DNA from: Dawidia cretensis
GTDB taxonomy: Bacteria > Bacteroidota > Bacteroidia > Cytophagales > Cyclobacteriaceae
Assembly (NCBI RefSeq): GCF_018598175.1
Contig: NZ_JAHESE010000008.1
Span: 77,307 to 141,306 of the forward strand
Direction of reading: 5' to 3'
DNA length: 64,000 bases
In this document: piece after piece, positions 1-9,019 of the stretch
Layout: every line of letters begins with the position of its first letter
Numbering within the stretch: the first letter of the stretch is position 1
Position numbers and translations under genes: made by a program
The notes under the pieces: model-generated
Told to the model about the DNA's origin: nothing
The model's input: the letters and a program-made list of their open reading frames with translations, nothing else
Database searches by the model: none

Positions 1-638
1 TCTTCGGCCGACGGCAGGCGGTTGGACACCATGCGCAGAACAATGCGTTGGTGGAAGCCGGCATTCCCGGACTGGATGACGATCAGCGAAATATCGGCAT
101 ACAGTACCTCCGCCCGTTGAAAGGCCAGCGTAAACTTCTTGAACTGCATCTGGTTTACCGACAGGATCAGGCGCAGCGCACGCGACAGCTCGCGGTCCAT
201 CCACAGCACCCGGATCTCTTCGCGAATGCCGACCAGGATGGCTTCGTAGCGCATGCGTATATATTTGAGCTGCCCCAGGCAGATGTTGGTGATGGCGCCG
301 ATGTAGGAGGATATTTTGACGAACGTATTTCCTTCGTAGTCTTGTACCGCCAGGCGCACCATCTTGTTTACTTGTAAAAGGTTGCGCAGCGGCTCCGCCA
401 GCTCCGGTACGCGTTTGATCGCGTCGAGGCCGCGCTGAAAAACTATGCGGGCGCCTTCCAGCTTGCGCACCAGGTCGGGCGCGGCCACAGTAGATTTTTG
501 GCGGATGCGCACGAGGTAGTTCCCGAACGATTTGTTCAGGGCCTGCTCTTCGGTCTGGAGGATGTTCATCATCTGCTCCAGGTTCCGGTCAATCTCGTCG
601 AGAATCGCCTTGATATCCTGTGTATTCAGCGCAGCCAT
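1..638 (-). CDS. Hypothetical helical protein, C-terminus cut by window edge
   Basis: The minus strand is open from an ATG at 638 to the left edge, giving at least 212 codons; the 3' end lies outside the window. The protein starts MAALNTQDIKAILDEIDRNL and is rich in Leu, Glu, Arg and Ile in a heptad-like pattern, so it is probably mostly alpha-helical or coiled-coil. No signal peptide or membrane segment is visible. It lies about 150 bp downstream of the response regulator gene on the same strand and could be the third gene of that operon. I do not recognise the family. The long uninterrupted frame supports a real gene. Confidence 0.7.
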   Translation of the reverse strand, partial: MAALNTQDIKAILDEIDRNLEQMMNILQTEEQALNKSFGNYLVRIRQKSTVAAPDLVRKLEGARIVFQRGLDAIKRVPELAEPLRNLLQVNKMVRLAVQDYEGNTFVKISSYIGAITNICLGQLKYIRMRYEAILVGIREEIRVLWMDRELSRALRLILSVNQMQFKKFTLAFQRAEVLYADISLIVIQSGNAGFHQRIVLRMVSNRLPSAE

Positions 639-749
639 ATACTCGCTTCCGCATTCGCTCCCTTGCTTTTAGTACTACAAAAGAGGTGGAATCGGGAGCC
701 GAATACGATAGGAGGTTTCAGAAATGCGTGGGCCGATTCCTTATTGGGA

Positions 750-765
750 TTGGGAAATTTCCCAA
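750..765. repeat. Perfect 16-bp palindrome between regulator gene and partial gene
   Basis: TTGGGAAATTTCCCAA is a perfect palindrome. It sits inside a wider inverted repeat (GCCGATT at 732-738 and AATCGGC at 778-784) in the short gap after the response regulator gene. There is no T-tract on either side, so it looks more like a protein-binding site or processing hairpin than an intrinsic terminator. Confidence 0.4.
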
Positions 766-788
766 CCGCCGCTGGGCAATCGGCAAGG

Positions 789-1421
789 TCAGGCGTGTTG
801 CAGGTAAAGCTTGATAAGCTGGACGACGTTCTTCACGTCGCATTTTTGGAGAATGCTGTTACGATAGTTGGCCGCCGTCTTTTCACTGATGAAGAGTTTG
901 CCGGCAATCTCGTCGGTATCAAGGCCTTCGATGATGAGCTCCAACACTTCCAGCTCGCGTTTGGACAACACCTTCCGGAAGAAGTCGTGGCCCTCGCGCG
1001 GCTTGTTCATGTTTTCCACGATGTTGCTCATGATGTTCTGACCAAAATACTTCTTGCCGGAGTTCACGGCTGCGATGGCCGCCAGCAGCTCTTCCTTGGC
1101 AGCGTCTTTCGTGAGATAGCCCATGGCCCCCGCTTCAATGGCCTTGGTGGCAAACGACGACTTGTCGTGCATCGTCAGGAAAATGATACGGACGGCCTTG
1201 TTATATGTCTTCGCATATTCCAGCACCTCATAGCCATCGCCATCGGGAAAGTTGATATCGCACAATAATATGGCTACTTCGGGATGTTTGTCTAATAAGA
1301 TCCTGGCTTCTGCCACGGTGGCCGCCTCTGCCACCACCTCTACTTTGCCGGACGCCTGCAGAATGGTCGCAATGCCTTCGCGCAGGATGCCGTGGTCGTC
1401 GGCCAATGCAATCTTGATCAT
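789..1421 (-). CDS. NarL/FixJ-family response regulator
   Basis: A 210-residue two-component response regulator. Residues 1-120 form a receiver domain with the acidic pair D8-D9, a likely phospho-acceptor D55 (LLCDINFPDGDG), T83 and K105. Residues about 150-207 form a LuxR-type helix-turn-helix (LSKRELEVLELIIEG, then SEKTAANYRNSILQK). The ATG overlaps the end of the upstream histidine kinase gene by 4 bases, so the two are translationally coupled and almost certainly cognate. It should act in the cytoplasm as a DNA-binding transcription factor. Its targets cannot be read from the sequence. Confidence 0.93.
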   Translation of the reverse strand: MIKIALADDHGILREGIATILQASGKVEVVAEAATVAEARILLDKHPEVAILLCDINFPDGDGYEVLEYAKTYNKAVRIIFLTMHDKSSFATKAIEAGAMGYLTKDAAKEELLAAIAAVNSGKKYFGQNIMSNIVENMNKPREGHDFFRKVLSKRELEVLELIIEGLDTDEIAGKLFISEKTAANYRNSILQKCDVKNVVQLIKLYLQHA

Positions 1422-3736
1422 GATACTTCTGCGTTTAGGGGTATAGTGAGACTGATGGTCGTGCCTGCATGACAGGTTGAGCTTACCAGCAGCTTGCCGT
1501 TGAGCAGCCGGGCCCGCTCAATCATCGTCTTGAGGCCAAAGCTGTTTTGCTTGCTTAGGGCATCGTCTACATCGAAGCCTTTACCATTGTCTTCAATCAT
1601 CAGGTGCAGGCTGTTCTTGAGCTTCATCAGCATAACCGACAGCGACGTGGCGTGCGCGTATTTCATCGCGTTGTTCACGCCCTCCTGCGCAATGCGGTAA
1701 ATGTGCATCGACCGGCTTTGCTCCGGCTCAAAGCTGTCCAGGTTGATCTTGCATTGAATCGTCACCTGCTTGCCACGAATGGGCTGGTAACGTTCCAGCA
1801 ACGACGTAATAGCGCTCTCCAGACCCAGGTTACGAATGCTGAGCGGCATCAGGTCGCTCGTCAGACTTTTAATGTCCGTGGTGACATGTTGCAGCAGCTC
1901 CTGTACGCTCTTGCATTGCTTCTGCTGTTCCGGTGTTAGCACCGAGCAGAGGCCTTCCAGCTGCAGCTTGGCCAGGCTTAACAATTGGCCCACGCCGTCG
2001 TGCAGCTCACGGGCGATACTTTCTTTTTCATTTTCTTGTACGAGGATGATCATTTCCGTCTGCTTGCGCTGCATCTCCAGCTCGATCTCGAGCTTGGTCA
2101 TGGTCAGCGCCGTGACTTCGTCTTCCAGGCGTTTGCGTTCTGTCAGGTCGAGAATGTTCAACACAAAGCCCATGGGGTCGCCATCCTGGCGGATCAACGA
2201 TGTGACTACTTGTGTCAGCAACCGTCCACCCGACTGTGTAATAAATTCTTGCTGGCTGCGGTAATGTTCTTGTAAGAGGTGCTCGGCCGATTGCTCCGGC
2301 AGCAACCTGGCGATATCCTTTTCAATGATCTCGTGCTGTTTATACCCCAGCAGGTCGACGGCGGTATCGTTCAGGAACTCGATCGTGCCGTCCATCGAGG
2401 TAAAAAGTATAGCCGACTGGTTCTGCTTGATCATCTCTTCGTAGATGGTCAGCTCTTTCTGAATCACTTTGTGGTCTGACAGGTCGGTGACCGTGCCCAC
2501 CATCCGCTGCGGGTTGTTGTCGTCGTCGACCTCCACCACTTTCGCGCGGAACATGATCCAGCGGTAGTCGCGGGCAATGTCGAGCACCTGTACTTCCATG
2601 ATAAACGGATGATACGGCGGGCGCAGGCTTTGCTCGAAGTTGGCTTTGAACTCACTGCGCAGATCGGGATGGACGTGACCGATAAAGCGGGTAAAGTCCT
2701 GCTCGGGACCCAGGTCGATGCCCATGATCTCTTTTGCCCGCGGCGAGAAATAAAACTGCCGCGTGCTGATCTTCCATTCGTAAACACCGTCGCCATTGCC
2801 TTCGAGGGCATAGGCCCAGCGGTTTTCGCTTTCGCGAAGATCTTTGTTGAGTTTACTGAGCGCATCCGCCGAACGCTTCTCGCCATCAACGTTTTTGATG
2901 ACGCCGATGACGCGCGTTACCCGACCGTCGGCGTCCCACTCGATGGGCATGTGCTGGTCCTCGATCCAACGGTAGGTACCGGCGCGATCTTGTAAACGAT
3001 ATACTTGTACCGCCGGCTGGCTTGCCATGGGCGCGTAAGCATGCTTGCGTTCGGAAAAACGTGCTTGCTCGTCCGGGTGTACCAACGACAGCCATTGGTT
3101 GAACGTCGGGTTGAACTCACCGGCCTCATAGCCAATCAGCTCATATAGTTTTGTATTGAAGACGGTTCTGTCTTCCTGCGGATACCAATCGTATACCGCC
3201 AGGTTTCCCACCTGCAGCGCAAACAAGTACCACTCCTCGCGCTGTTTAAGCTGGTGGTTGAGCGCCAGCTCGCGCTTAAAAGCCTCGCGCAGCCGGTTCT
3301 CCCCTTGCACCTGCCCGTCAATGTCTTTAATGATGCCGATGGTATGAACCACCCGGCGTGTTTCATCAAAGACAAAGGAGTAGCGTTCTTCCTCGATCCA
3401 GGTATATTTGCCTGGCCGTGTGCGAATGCGATACTTAAAGGGACCGTGATATTCTTTACCCGTCATGCGGGGCTGCTCGTCCTGTGCCGGCAGGTTTTTA
3501 TAGTCGTCGGGATGTACCAGTGCGAGCCAGTCGGCGTAACGAAGTTGTTGTGGGAGATCGGTGGGTGTATAGCCCGTTATCTCATACAGCCGCGGATTGA
3601 ATGTCAGCTCGTCGGCCTGTATGTTCCAGTCGAACACACCGAGGTTGCCCGCTTTGAGTGCAAACTCATAACGTCGCTGCTCGTCACGCATGCGTTGCTC
3701 GAGCGGCTGGAGGGGGGCCTTTTCTCCATGTGTCAT
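1418..3736 (-). CDS. Multi-PAS sensor histidine kinase (HisKA_3/NarX-type)
   Basis: A 772-residue kinase with no obvious membrane segment. The N-terminal ~530 residues hold about four PAS/PAC units; conserved WxxxxHPDD-like and WI-E--- signatures recur near residues 80, 210, 350 and 460. The C-terminus has a HisKA_3 phosphotransfer helix (ESIARELHDGVGQLLS, His about 579), an N-box (EGVNNAMKYA, about 688) and a G-box (DNGKGF, about 716). This kinase class pairs with NarL-type regulators, which fits the coupled regulator downstream. PAS-based cytoplasmic sensing is likely; the signal is unknown. The ATG at 3736 gives the full first PAS domain. Confidence 0.93.
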   Translation of the reverse strand: MTHGEKAPLQPLEQRMRDEQRRYEFALKAGNLGVFDWNIQADELTFNPRLYEITGYTPTDLPQQLRYADWLALVHPDDYKNLPAQDEQPRMTGKEYHGPFKYRIRTRPGKYTWIEEERYSFVFDETRRVVHTIGIIKDIDGQVQGENRLREAFKRELALNHQLKQREEWYLFALQVGNLAVYDWYPQEDRTVFNTKLYELIGYEAGEFNPTFNQWLSLVHPDEQARFSERKHAYAPMASQPAVQVYRLQDRAGTYRWIEDQHMPIEWDADGRVTRVIGVIKNVDGEKRSADALSKLNKDLRESENRWAYALEGNGDGVYEWKISTRQFYFSPRAKEIMGIDLGPEQDFTRFIGHVHPDLRSEFKANFEQSLRPPYHPFIMEVQVLDIARDYRWIMFRAKVVEVDDDNNPQRMVGTVTDLSDHKVIQKELTIYEEMIKQNQSAILFTSMDGTIEFLNDTAVDLLGYKQHEIIEKDIARLLPEQSAEHLLQEHYRSQQEFITQSGGRLLTQVVTSLIRQDGDPMGFVLNILDLTERKRLEDEVTALTMTKLEIELEMQRKQTEMIILVQENEKESIARELHDGVGQLLSLAKLQLEGLCSVLTPEQQKQCKSVQELLQHVTTDIKSLTSDLMPLSIRNLGLESAITSLLERYQPIRGKQVTIQCKINLDSFEPEQSRSMHIYRIAQEGVNNAMKYAHATSLSVMLMKLKNSLHLMIEDNGKGFDVDDALSKQNSFGLKTMIERARLLNGKLLVSSTCHAGTTISLTIPLNAEVS

Positions 3737-3787
3737 GGTGGTGAATACTAAAAGGATCCTAAAAGGGAACTATCAGATAAGATACGA

Positions 3788-4039
3788 ATGATCATGCAAT
3801 ATTACACATTGGACACCAAACTCCAGGACGCCGCCTTCTTGGCCGGCACCCCCGTCACCTGTCCCATCGCACTGCGGCAGGAAGAGCTTGAGGCCGGCAC
3901 GTTACGCGAAGGCGCCTCCATCGTTGTCATGCTTTCCAACCGGGCAAAATACAAAGCCCGTGTTGTTAGCCTCACCTATCAGTTGAAAGGCATCCGAGCC
4001 GCAGGGGAGATGACCATCATTCGAGAAGTTCCGGCATAA
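3788..4039 (+). CDS. Small hypothetical protein (83 aa)
   Basis: An 83-residue protein starting MIMQYYTLDTKLQ, with a second possible ATG at 3794. It has no signal peptide, no transmembrane segment and no motif I know. The C-terminal part (VVMLSNRAKYKARVVSLTYQ) looks like short beta strands. It is divergent from the histidine kinase gene with about 50 bp between them and shares that kinase promoter region. Balanced amino acid composition suggests a real gene, but the evidence is modest. Confidence 0.5.
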   Translation: MIMQYYTLDTKLQDAAFLAGTPVTCPIALRQEELEAGTLREGASIVVMLSNRAKYKARVVSLTYQLKGIRAAGEMTIIREVPA

Positions 4040-4361
4040 CCCAAAATCCAGCTGAAATTTTAACCTTTCGTCAATCGAAATCATTTTTTCAATCCCAGGA
4101 TGGTCCCCAAATAACCCATCGATTGACATAACTAAAAATAAAATCCAATCTACCGCCCATTTTTGATGGCGGGCGACTATTCTTTTCGCTCGCAGACCCC
4201 ACGTCATTCAAAAAATTTCAATTTTATCACCTGACGGACGCAAAACGACCCATCACTAAATCGTTTTCGGTCATTTTCATTAAAAATGCCTCAAATACGA
4301 AGCTATTTTTCTAAAAAAGACCGATTTTTGAATCACTACAACAACCAGATCTTATTGCTAT
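4040..4361. other. AT-rich gap upstream of amt
   Basis: About 320 bp without a convincing gene, clearly more AT-rich than its flanks. It should hold the amt promoter and possibly nitrogen control sites. I could not find a clean TAnnTTTG element near the amt start. A short hairpin-like segment (CATTTTCATTAAAAATG, 4274-4290) is present. Nothing else stands out. Confidence 0.4.
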
Positions 4362-5702
4362 ATGAAAAAATCGTTAATCTTTCTTTTGCTGCTGGTGGGA
4401 TTCAGCGTGCTGGCAGTCTTTATGCCATCGCCCAGGCAGGTCGTGACGGAGGGACTCAATGGAGGGGACATTGCCTGGATGCTGGCGGCTTCGGCAATGG
4501 TGCTGCTGATGACCCCCGGACTGGCGTTCTTTTACGGCGGCATGATCGACATGAAAAACATCGTTTACACCATGTTCCAAAGCTTCATCGCGATGGGCGT
4601 TGTCGGTGTATTATGGATCATCGTGGGCTTCAGCCTCGCCTTCGGTGACTCGATCGGCGGCATCATCGGCGATCCCCGCTCATTCTTTATGTTTCAGAAT
4701 GTAGTGGACGGCAAGCCCTGGGCACTCGCGCCTACCATCCCGCTGGTGCTGTTTGCTTTCTTCCAATTAAAATTCGCCATTATCACCCCTGCGCTGATCA
4801 CCGGTACGTTCGCCGAACGGGTACGGTTCAAATCGTATATCATTTTCCTGGTGCTCTTCACCCTGTTCATCTACTCGCCCCTGGCGCACTGGACATGGCA
4901 CCCCGATGGTTTCCTCTTTAAAATGGGTGTACTCGACTTCGCCGGTGGCACCGTGGTACACATGTCAGCAGGTATCGCTGCGCTCGTAGCCTCGATCTTC
5001 CTGCGTAGTAACACCGAAAAGAAGCACGTCCAGCCCGCAAACATTCCGTATGTGCTGCTCGGCACCGGTCTGTTGTGGTTCGGCTGGTTCGGCTTCAACG
5101 CCGGCAGCGCCATGGGCGCCAACGCGCTGGCGGCCTCTGCCTTCGCGACAACCAACACCGCTTCTGCCGCCGCCGGCCTTGCCTGGATCCTGCTGGATTC
5201 TGTAAGAGGTAAAAAGCCTTCGGCCCTCGGATTCTGTATCGGTGCCGTGGTTGGCCTCGTAGCCATCACGCCTGCGGCCGGTTTCGTAACAATTCCTTCG
5301 AGCCTTTTCATCGGTACGTTCGCCAGCCTCGTCAGCAACCTGATGGTACACTGGAAAACCACCAAGACTTCGCTCGAAGATACCCTCGACGTATTTCCCT
5401 GCCACGGTGTAGGTGGAGCAGTGGGCATGCTAATGACCGGCCTGCTGGCCCACACGGCCGTCAACGGCGCGAACACTACCGGCAACGGCTTGTTCTTCGG
5501 CGAGACAACATTGTTCTTCGTGCACCTGAAAGCACTGGCCATCGTGGTCGGCTTCGTCTTCGTAGGCTCGATGGTGATCCTGAAGATCACCGACATGATC
5601 TCAACCCTGCAAATCAATCCACACCATGCGGGCAAACGCCCCACAGAAGAAACTGCAGACACAGAGGCCATGCAATCTGCAGAGCTCCTGACAACGAACT
5701 AA
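4362..5702 (+). CDS. amt: Ammonium transporter (Amt/Mep/Rh family)
   Basis: A 446-residue ammonium channel of the inner membrane. It begins with a hydrophobic leader (MKKSLIFLLLLVGFSVLAVF) that is probably a signal peptide, followed by about 11 membrane helices. Family signatures are visible: LMTPGLAFFYGGMI near residue 50, the first pore histidine in VVHMSAGIAALVAS and the second in CHGVGGAVGMLMTG. The length fits bacterial AmtB. No glnK/PII gene is adjacent, so PII-type gating, if present, is encoded elsewhere. An intrinsic terminator follows 40 bp after the stop, so it is probably monocistronic. Confidence 0.95.
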   Translation: MKKSLIFLLLLVGFSVLAVFMPSPRQVVTEGLNGGDIAWMLAASAMVLLMTPGLAFFYGGMIDMKNIVYTMFQSFIAMGVVGVLWIIVGFSLAFGDSIGGIIGDPRSFFMFQNVVDGKPWALAPTIPLVLFAFFQLKFAIITPALITGTFAERVRFKSYIIFLVLFTLFIYSPLAHWTWHPDGFLFKMGVLDFAGGTVVHMSAGIAALVASIFLRSNTEKKHVQPANIPYVLLGTGLLWFGWFGFNAGSAMGANALAASAFATTNTASAAAGLAWILLDSVRGKKPSALGFCIGAVVGLVAITPAAGFVTIPSSLFIGTFASLVSNLMVHWKTTKTSLEDTLDVFPCHGVGGAVGMLMTGLLAHTAVNGANTTGNGLFFGETTLFFVHLKALAIVVGFVFVGSMVILKITDMISTLQINPHHAGKRPTEETADTEAMQSAELLTTN

Positions 5703-5741
5703 GAAACCGTTATTTTCCTATACCTAACCTAAACCGACAAG

Positions 5742-5769
5742 AGGGTGCTTCGAGAGAGGCACCCTTTTT
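5742..5769 (+). terminator. Intrinsic terminator of amt
   Basis: Arms AGGGTGC (5742-5748) and GCACCCT (5759-5765) enclose a 10-nt loop and run into TTTTTC, about 40 bp after the amt stop codon. Confidence 0.85.
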
Positions 5770-5788
5770 CGTTTTAAAAAAACAACAA

Positions 5789-5814
5789 GGCCACTCCGGT
5801 TTCCCGGAGCGGCC
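5789..5814 (-). terminator. Intrinsic terminator of the PepSY-like gene
   Basis: Read on the minus strand, an 11-bp GC-rich stem (GGCCGCTCCGG with CCGGAGTGGCC, one G-T pair) has a GAAA tetraloop and is followed by TTGTTGTTTTTTT. It lies 40 bp beyond the stop of the minus-strand gene at 5856. The two terminators in this gap face each other. Confidence 0.85.
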
Positions 5815-5855
5815 TCGTGCCTTTATACCTGTTTTCTGTGTGTGCGTGTAACGTT

Positions 5856-6212
5856 CTAGTTAGGAACAGCGGCTGCGTCGGCTACGGGCGTCAGTTTTTC
5901 CAGGCCGCTGAATGATTCCAGTGCGCCGGTCGGAGTATACTTCACCTCGATTTTGTTGCCTTTGGCTTTCTTGACGAAACTGTAGTGGATCGGCGTTACG
6001 ATGGTGCGGCCATTGCTCGACTCTTTTTCGATGAGTGCAGTCCAGTAGCCGCCGTCGGGTGCAGTACCGAAGTCTTTTTCAAAGGCATTGCGTACCGAAA
6101 CCGGAACTTGTTCCAGCGGAACTTTGATCGTTTCTCTCAAAGGAGCGTTTGCAGCGATTGCCAACCCCATGGCTAATACAAATGCGAAGCCTGCCAAAAT
6201 TACCTTTTTCAT
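5856..6212 (-). CDS. Secreted PepSY-like hypothetical protein
   Basis: A 118-residue protein with a clear Sec signal peptide (MKKVILAGFAFVLAMGLA, predicted cleavage near ANA at residues 21-23). The mature ~95 residues contain LEQVPVSVRNAFEKDFGTA and a later W. This resembles the short PepSY-like/DUF2874 secreted proteins common in Bacteroidota (pattern vP..V..aF...%p.A..v.W). It is likely periplasmic or exported. It is a single-gene unit with its own terminator. The family assignment is by resemblance only. Confidence 0.7.
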   Translation of the reverse strand: MKKVILAGFAFVLAMGLAIAANAPLRETIKVPLEQVPVSVRNAFEKDFGTAPDGGYWTALIEKESSNGRTIVTPIHYSFVKKAKGNKIEVKYTPTGALESFSGLEKLTPVADAAAVPN

Positions 6213-6716
6213 AATTGTCGATATTTAATGTGACTGATTTTTTTAAATGCTTATGGTGATCTTAACGGGTCGGGTTCGAAGAAAGTTAGCGTTTATACCT
6301 CCCGCAATCGGTGGTATTTTTGTTTTCACACCATCTATACTCTTGTGACAACAGATACACCGTACAGTATCGAACAACATTATACAGTATAAAAACCCGT
6401 GTGGTACGGCACGAAGCGCGATAAAAGATGGCGCGTGACACGCGTGTTCAAAAGCGTACAACAGCACCACAACCGCGGACACCCCCACTTTTTCTATATA
6501 TACCCTTCATTTTTTCTTAAAATATTTTTTTTCACGGCGTAAAGACCCTTCCCAAACGGCGTATATTGTTCACAAGTGAACAAACCCATCCCATTCACGG
6601 ACATCTGCCGTTGGTATTTTCTCTGTAAATTCATTGTTGCAACAATCACGTCGACAAAAAAGGATATCCCAGGCGTGAGATTTTATCGGCATGCATACTA
6701 AACAACCGCTCTTTAT
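6213..6716. other. 500-bp gap with palindromic operator-like site
   Basis: No convincing gene is present; the short open frames here have biased, unconserved-looking composition. The stretch is AT-rich around 6490-6540. It contains the perfect palindrome described separately at 6566-6583 and must carry the divergent promoters for the PepSY-like gene (leftward) and the MFS gene (rightward). Confidence 0.5.
6566..6583. promoter_or_regulatory. 18-bp perfect palindrome upstream of MFS transporter gene
   Basis: TTGTTCACAAGTGAACAA consists of 8-bp arms (6566-6573 and 6576-6583) around AA. It lies 134 bp before the MFS start codon. The size and symmetry fit a dimeric repressor operator (TetR-, LacI- or GntR-like). 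No regulator gene is adjacent. Confidence 0.5.
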
Positions 6717-7946
6717 ATGAACAGCAACCGTGTAGACCGCAAAGAATCGGAAACTTCCGCCACGACCGCCACCGAAACCGGCGGACTGGGTCCGGTGCGG
6801 GTACCGACGGCCCAACAGAACAAGGTGTCGATCCGCCTGGCCGTTACCGTTTTCTTCTTTACGCAGGGCATCTGCTTCGCGTCCTGGGCCAGTCGCATCC
6901 CCGACATTAAGCTATTGTTAGGACTGAATGATGCACAGCTGGGTACGATCCTCTTTGCCCTGCCGGCAGGGTTGATGACGAGCCTGCCGCTGTCGGGCTG
7001 GGCGGTGACCCGGTTTGGAAGCCGGCGCATGTTGCTGGTGGGAGCAACGTTGTACACGCTGACCATGGTCGTCATCGGTCTTGTAACCGACCGATGGGAG
7101 CTGGCGGGCGTGCTGTTTATGTTCGGCTTTTTTGGAAACCTGGTCAACATTGCTGTAAACACCCAAGCCATTGGCGTCGAAGCCCTGTATGGCAAATCGA
7201 TCATGGCCTCTTTCCATGGCGCGTGGAGCCTGGCCGGTTTTAGCGGCGCGTCGATTGCCTGGTTTCTGGTTTCGCTAAACACAGCGCCCTTCCATCACTT
7301 CTGTATGATCGCCGGATTGGTATTTGTGCTGGTAGCCCTGGCGTATAAACGTACGCTGCCCGCCATGCGCGGTTCAAGTGATACGCCGCTGTTTGCCAGG
7401 CCCGATGGTCTGTTGCTGCGGCTGGGCATCATCGGCTTCTTCGGGATGGCCTGTGAGGGGACGATGTTCGACTGGAGCGGCGTGTATTTTCAGAAGATTG
7501 TGGAAGCTCCCGAGAAGCTGGTCACGCTGGGCTACGTGGCTTTTATGGCTACCATGACCGGCGGACGCTTTATTGGCGATGCCCTGGCGAACCGATTGGG
7601 GCGTAAAAAGATGTTGCAGCTAAGCGGCGCACTCATTGCCACCGGCCTGTTGGTGTCGGTATTCTTCCCCATGCTGGTGACCGCGACGATCGGCTTTTTG
7701 CTGGTAGGTTTCGGTGTGTCGTCGGTAGTGCCGTTGGTGTATGGGGCCGCGGGCAAGTCGGGAACGCTGTCGCCGGGAGTGGCGCTGGCGGCGGTGTCGA
7801 CCATCAGCTTCTTTGGCTTTTTGTTAGGCCCGCCGGTGATCGGATGGATTGCCGAGGTGGCGAGCCTGCGCTTTTCGTTCGCGCTGATCGCCTGCCTTGG
7901 TTCGGGTATCGCCATACTGGCAACACGCTCGCGGTTATTGCAGTAA
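6717..7946 (+). CDS. MFS transporter (12 transmembrane helices)
   Basis: A 409-residue major facilitator protein. After a ~38-residue hydrophilic N-terminus, twelve hydrophobic helices follow. Typical MFS features are seen: WASRIPDIK in the first periplasmic loop, LPLSGWAVTRFGSRRMLL (the motif A-like loop between helices 2 and 3), and GRFIGDALANRLGRKKML, the equivalent loop in the second half. It most resembles YbjJ-type or fucose-permease-like MFS proteins, but the substrate cannot be inferred. It converges on the PorP/SprF gene, whose stop lies only 4 bp away, so read-through would make antisense RNA. Confidence 0.88.
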   Translation: MNSNRVDRKESETSATTATETGGLGPVRVPTAQQNKVSIRLAVTVFFFTQGICFASWASRIPDIKLLLGLNDAQLGTILFALPAGLMTSLPLSGWAVTRFGSRRMLLVGATLYTLTMVVIGLVTDRWELAGVLFMFGFFGNLVNIAVNTQAIGVEALYGKSIMASFHGAWSLAGFSGASIAWFLVSLNTAPFHHFCMIAGLVFVLVALAYKRTLPAMRGSSDTPLFARPDGLLLRLGIIGFFGMACEGTMFDWSGVYFQKIVEAPEKLVTLGYVAFMATMTGGRFIGDALANRLGRKKMLQLSGALIATGLLVSVFFPMLVTATIGFLLVGFGVSSVVPLVYGAAGKSGTLSPGVALAAVSTISFFGFLLGPPVIGWIAEVASLRFSFALIACLGSGIAILATRSRLLQ

Positions 7947-7950
7947 GCCG

Positions 7951-9006
7951 TTAGTTCCAGAAACCCTCTTTGCTGTTGAAGGTCGGACACGGTATTAGCT
8001 TGTACTTCTTCTTGTTCTTCTTTTCGTTGCCTTTTGACGAGAACTCGTATATGATCGACAACTCGTGTGCCCCGCCCGAAGCCGTTTGCATTTGAGAGAT
8101 CGTAAAGTCGTAGCTATAGCCTATCGACAGCTGTTTGAAGTATAGCCCCAGCGTGAGAATGAGCGCGTCCTGCGACAGGCCGTTGGACACCGACTTCTCA
8201 AACGGCTTGCCACGGTACCACACCCCTACCGACACCGGGTCGATGTGATAGTTCACTCCCAGATCAAGCTGCGAGAACGTCGGTCCCTGCATGCGATAAA
8301 TAAACGATGGTGTAAGATACGAGGCGCGTCCACCGTTACGGAAACCACGGTTCAGGTCGAGCTTCGCCCCGGCGTGAATGTTTACACGCATGGGCAATTG
8401 ACTTTCGCTATTGAGTACCGAAATGTTCGGCGTGTTCATGTGCATGAACGAGGCCCCGATCCACAGCGAGCGGCTATAAATCAAAAAGCCCGATCCAAAA
8501 TCGAAGTACTCATGCCTGCCCAACTTGCTTACTTCCGGGTCAAGTGACGAGCCAGGCGTTTCATATTCTACTGACAGGTCTCCGCCCAGCCGTATTTTGC
8601 TGCGGTCAATGCCATTGGAACCATAGCCGAAGGACAAGCCCGGCGAGAACACAATTTTATCCGTGAGCTTTACTTTGTACGAATACAGCAGGTTGACGTT
8701 CGTCGTACGCCAGCCGGCCGTACCCATCTTATCAGTCGTAAACAAAATGCCAAAACCACTGCGCAGCTCGTTGACAAAGATGTCGTACGAAGCCGCGTAC
8801 GTGGTAAACGCTTTTGGCAGGCTGGGCCATTGAATGCGATGGTTAAACACCAGGCGTTGCTGTGGCGTGATGCCCGTAAAGCCGGGGTTGAGATATAGCG
8901 GCGCCTGGTAGTACTGCGAGAACTGCGGATCCTGCGCGTGGGCCAGTTGCGTCAAGGCACAACACGCGAGAACGATAATGGCTATTTTGCTGGTAAAGTT
9001 TTTCAT
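7951..9006 (-). CDS. PorP/SprF-family type IX secretion membrane protein
   Basis: A 351-residue outer-membrane protein. It has a signal peptide (MKNFTSKIAIIVLACCALTQ, then LAHAQ) followed directly by the family hallmark DPQFSQYYQAPLYLNPGFTG. The rest is beta-strand-rich. PorP/SprF proteins are established partners of T9SS cargo with type B C-terminal domains (SprF with SprB in Flavobacterium johnsoniae). Here the gene begins 13 bp after the stop of the giant adhesin, so they form one operon and this protein is likely the dedicated partner of that adhesin. The last ~20 residues (KGNEKKNKKKYKLIPCPTF) are unusually lysine-rich. Confidence 0.92.
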   Translation of the reverse strand: MKNFTSKIAIIVLACCALTQLAHAQDPQFSQYYQAPLYLNPGFTGITPQQRLVFNHRIQWPSLPKAFTTYAASYDIFVNELRSGFGILFTTDKMGTAGWRTTNVNLLYSYKVKLTDKIVFSPGLSFGYGSNGIDRSKIRLGGDLSVEYETPGSSLDPEVSKLGRHEYFDFGSGFLIYSRSLWIGASFMHMNTPNISVLNSESQLPMRVNIHAGAKLDLNRGFRNGGRASYLTPSFIYRMQGPTFSQLDLGVNYHIDPVSVGVWYRGKPFEKSVSNGLSQDALILTLGLYFKQLSIGYSYDFTISQMQTASGGAHELSIIYEFSSKGNEKKNKKKYKLIPCPTFNSKEGFWN

Positions 9007-9019
9007 ACGCGTTTGCCTC

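Noticed and set aside
4362-5702. Possible glnK-amt operon
   Set aside because: No PII-like gene is found on either side of amt.
6243-6488. Short 81-codon frame in the 6.2-6.7 kb gap
   Set aside because: Composition is unlike real proteins, no start context, and it overlaps the divergent promoter region.
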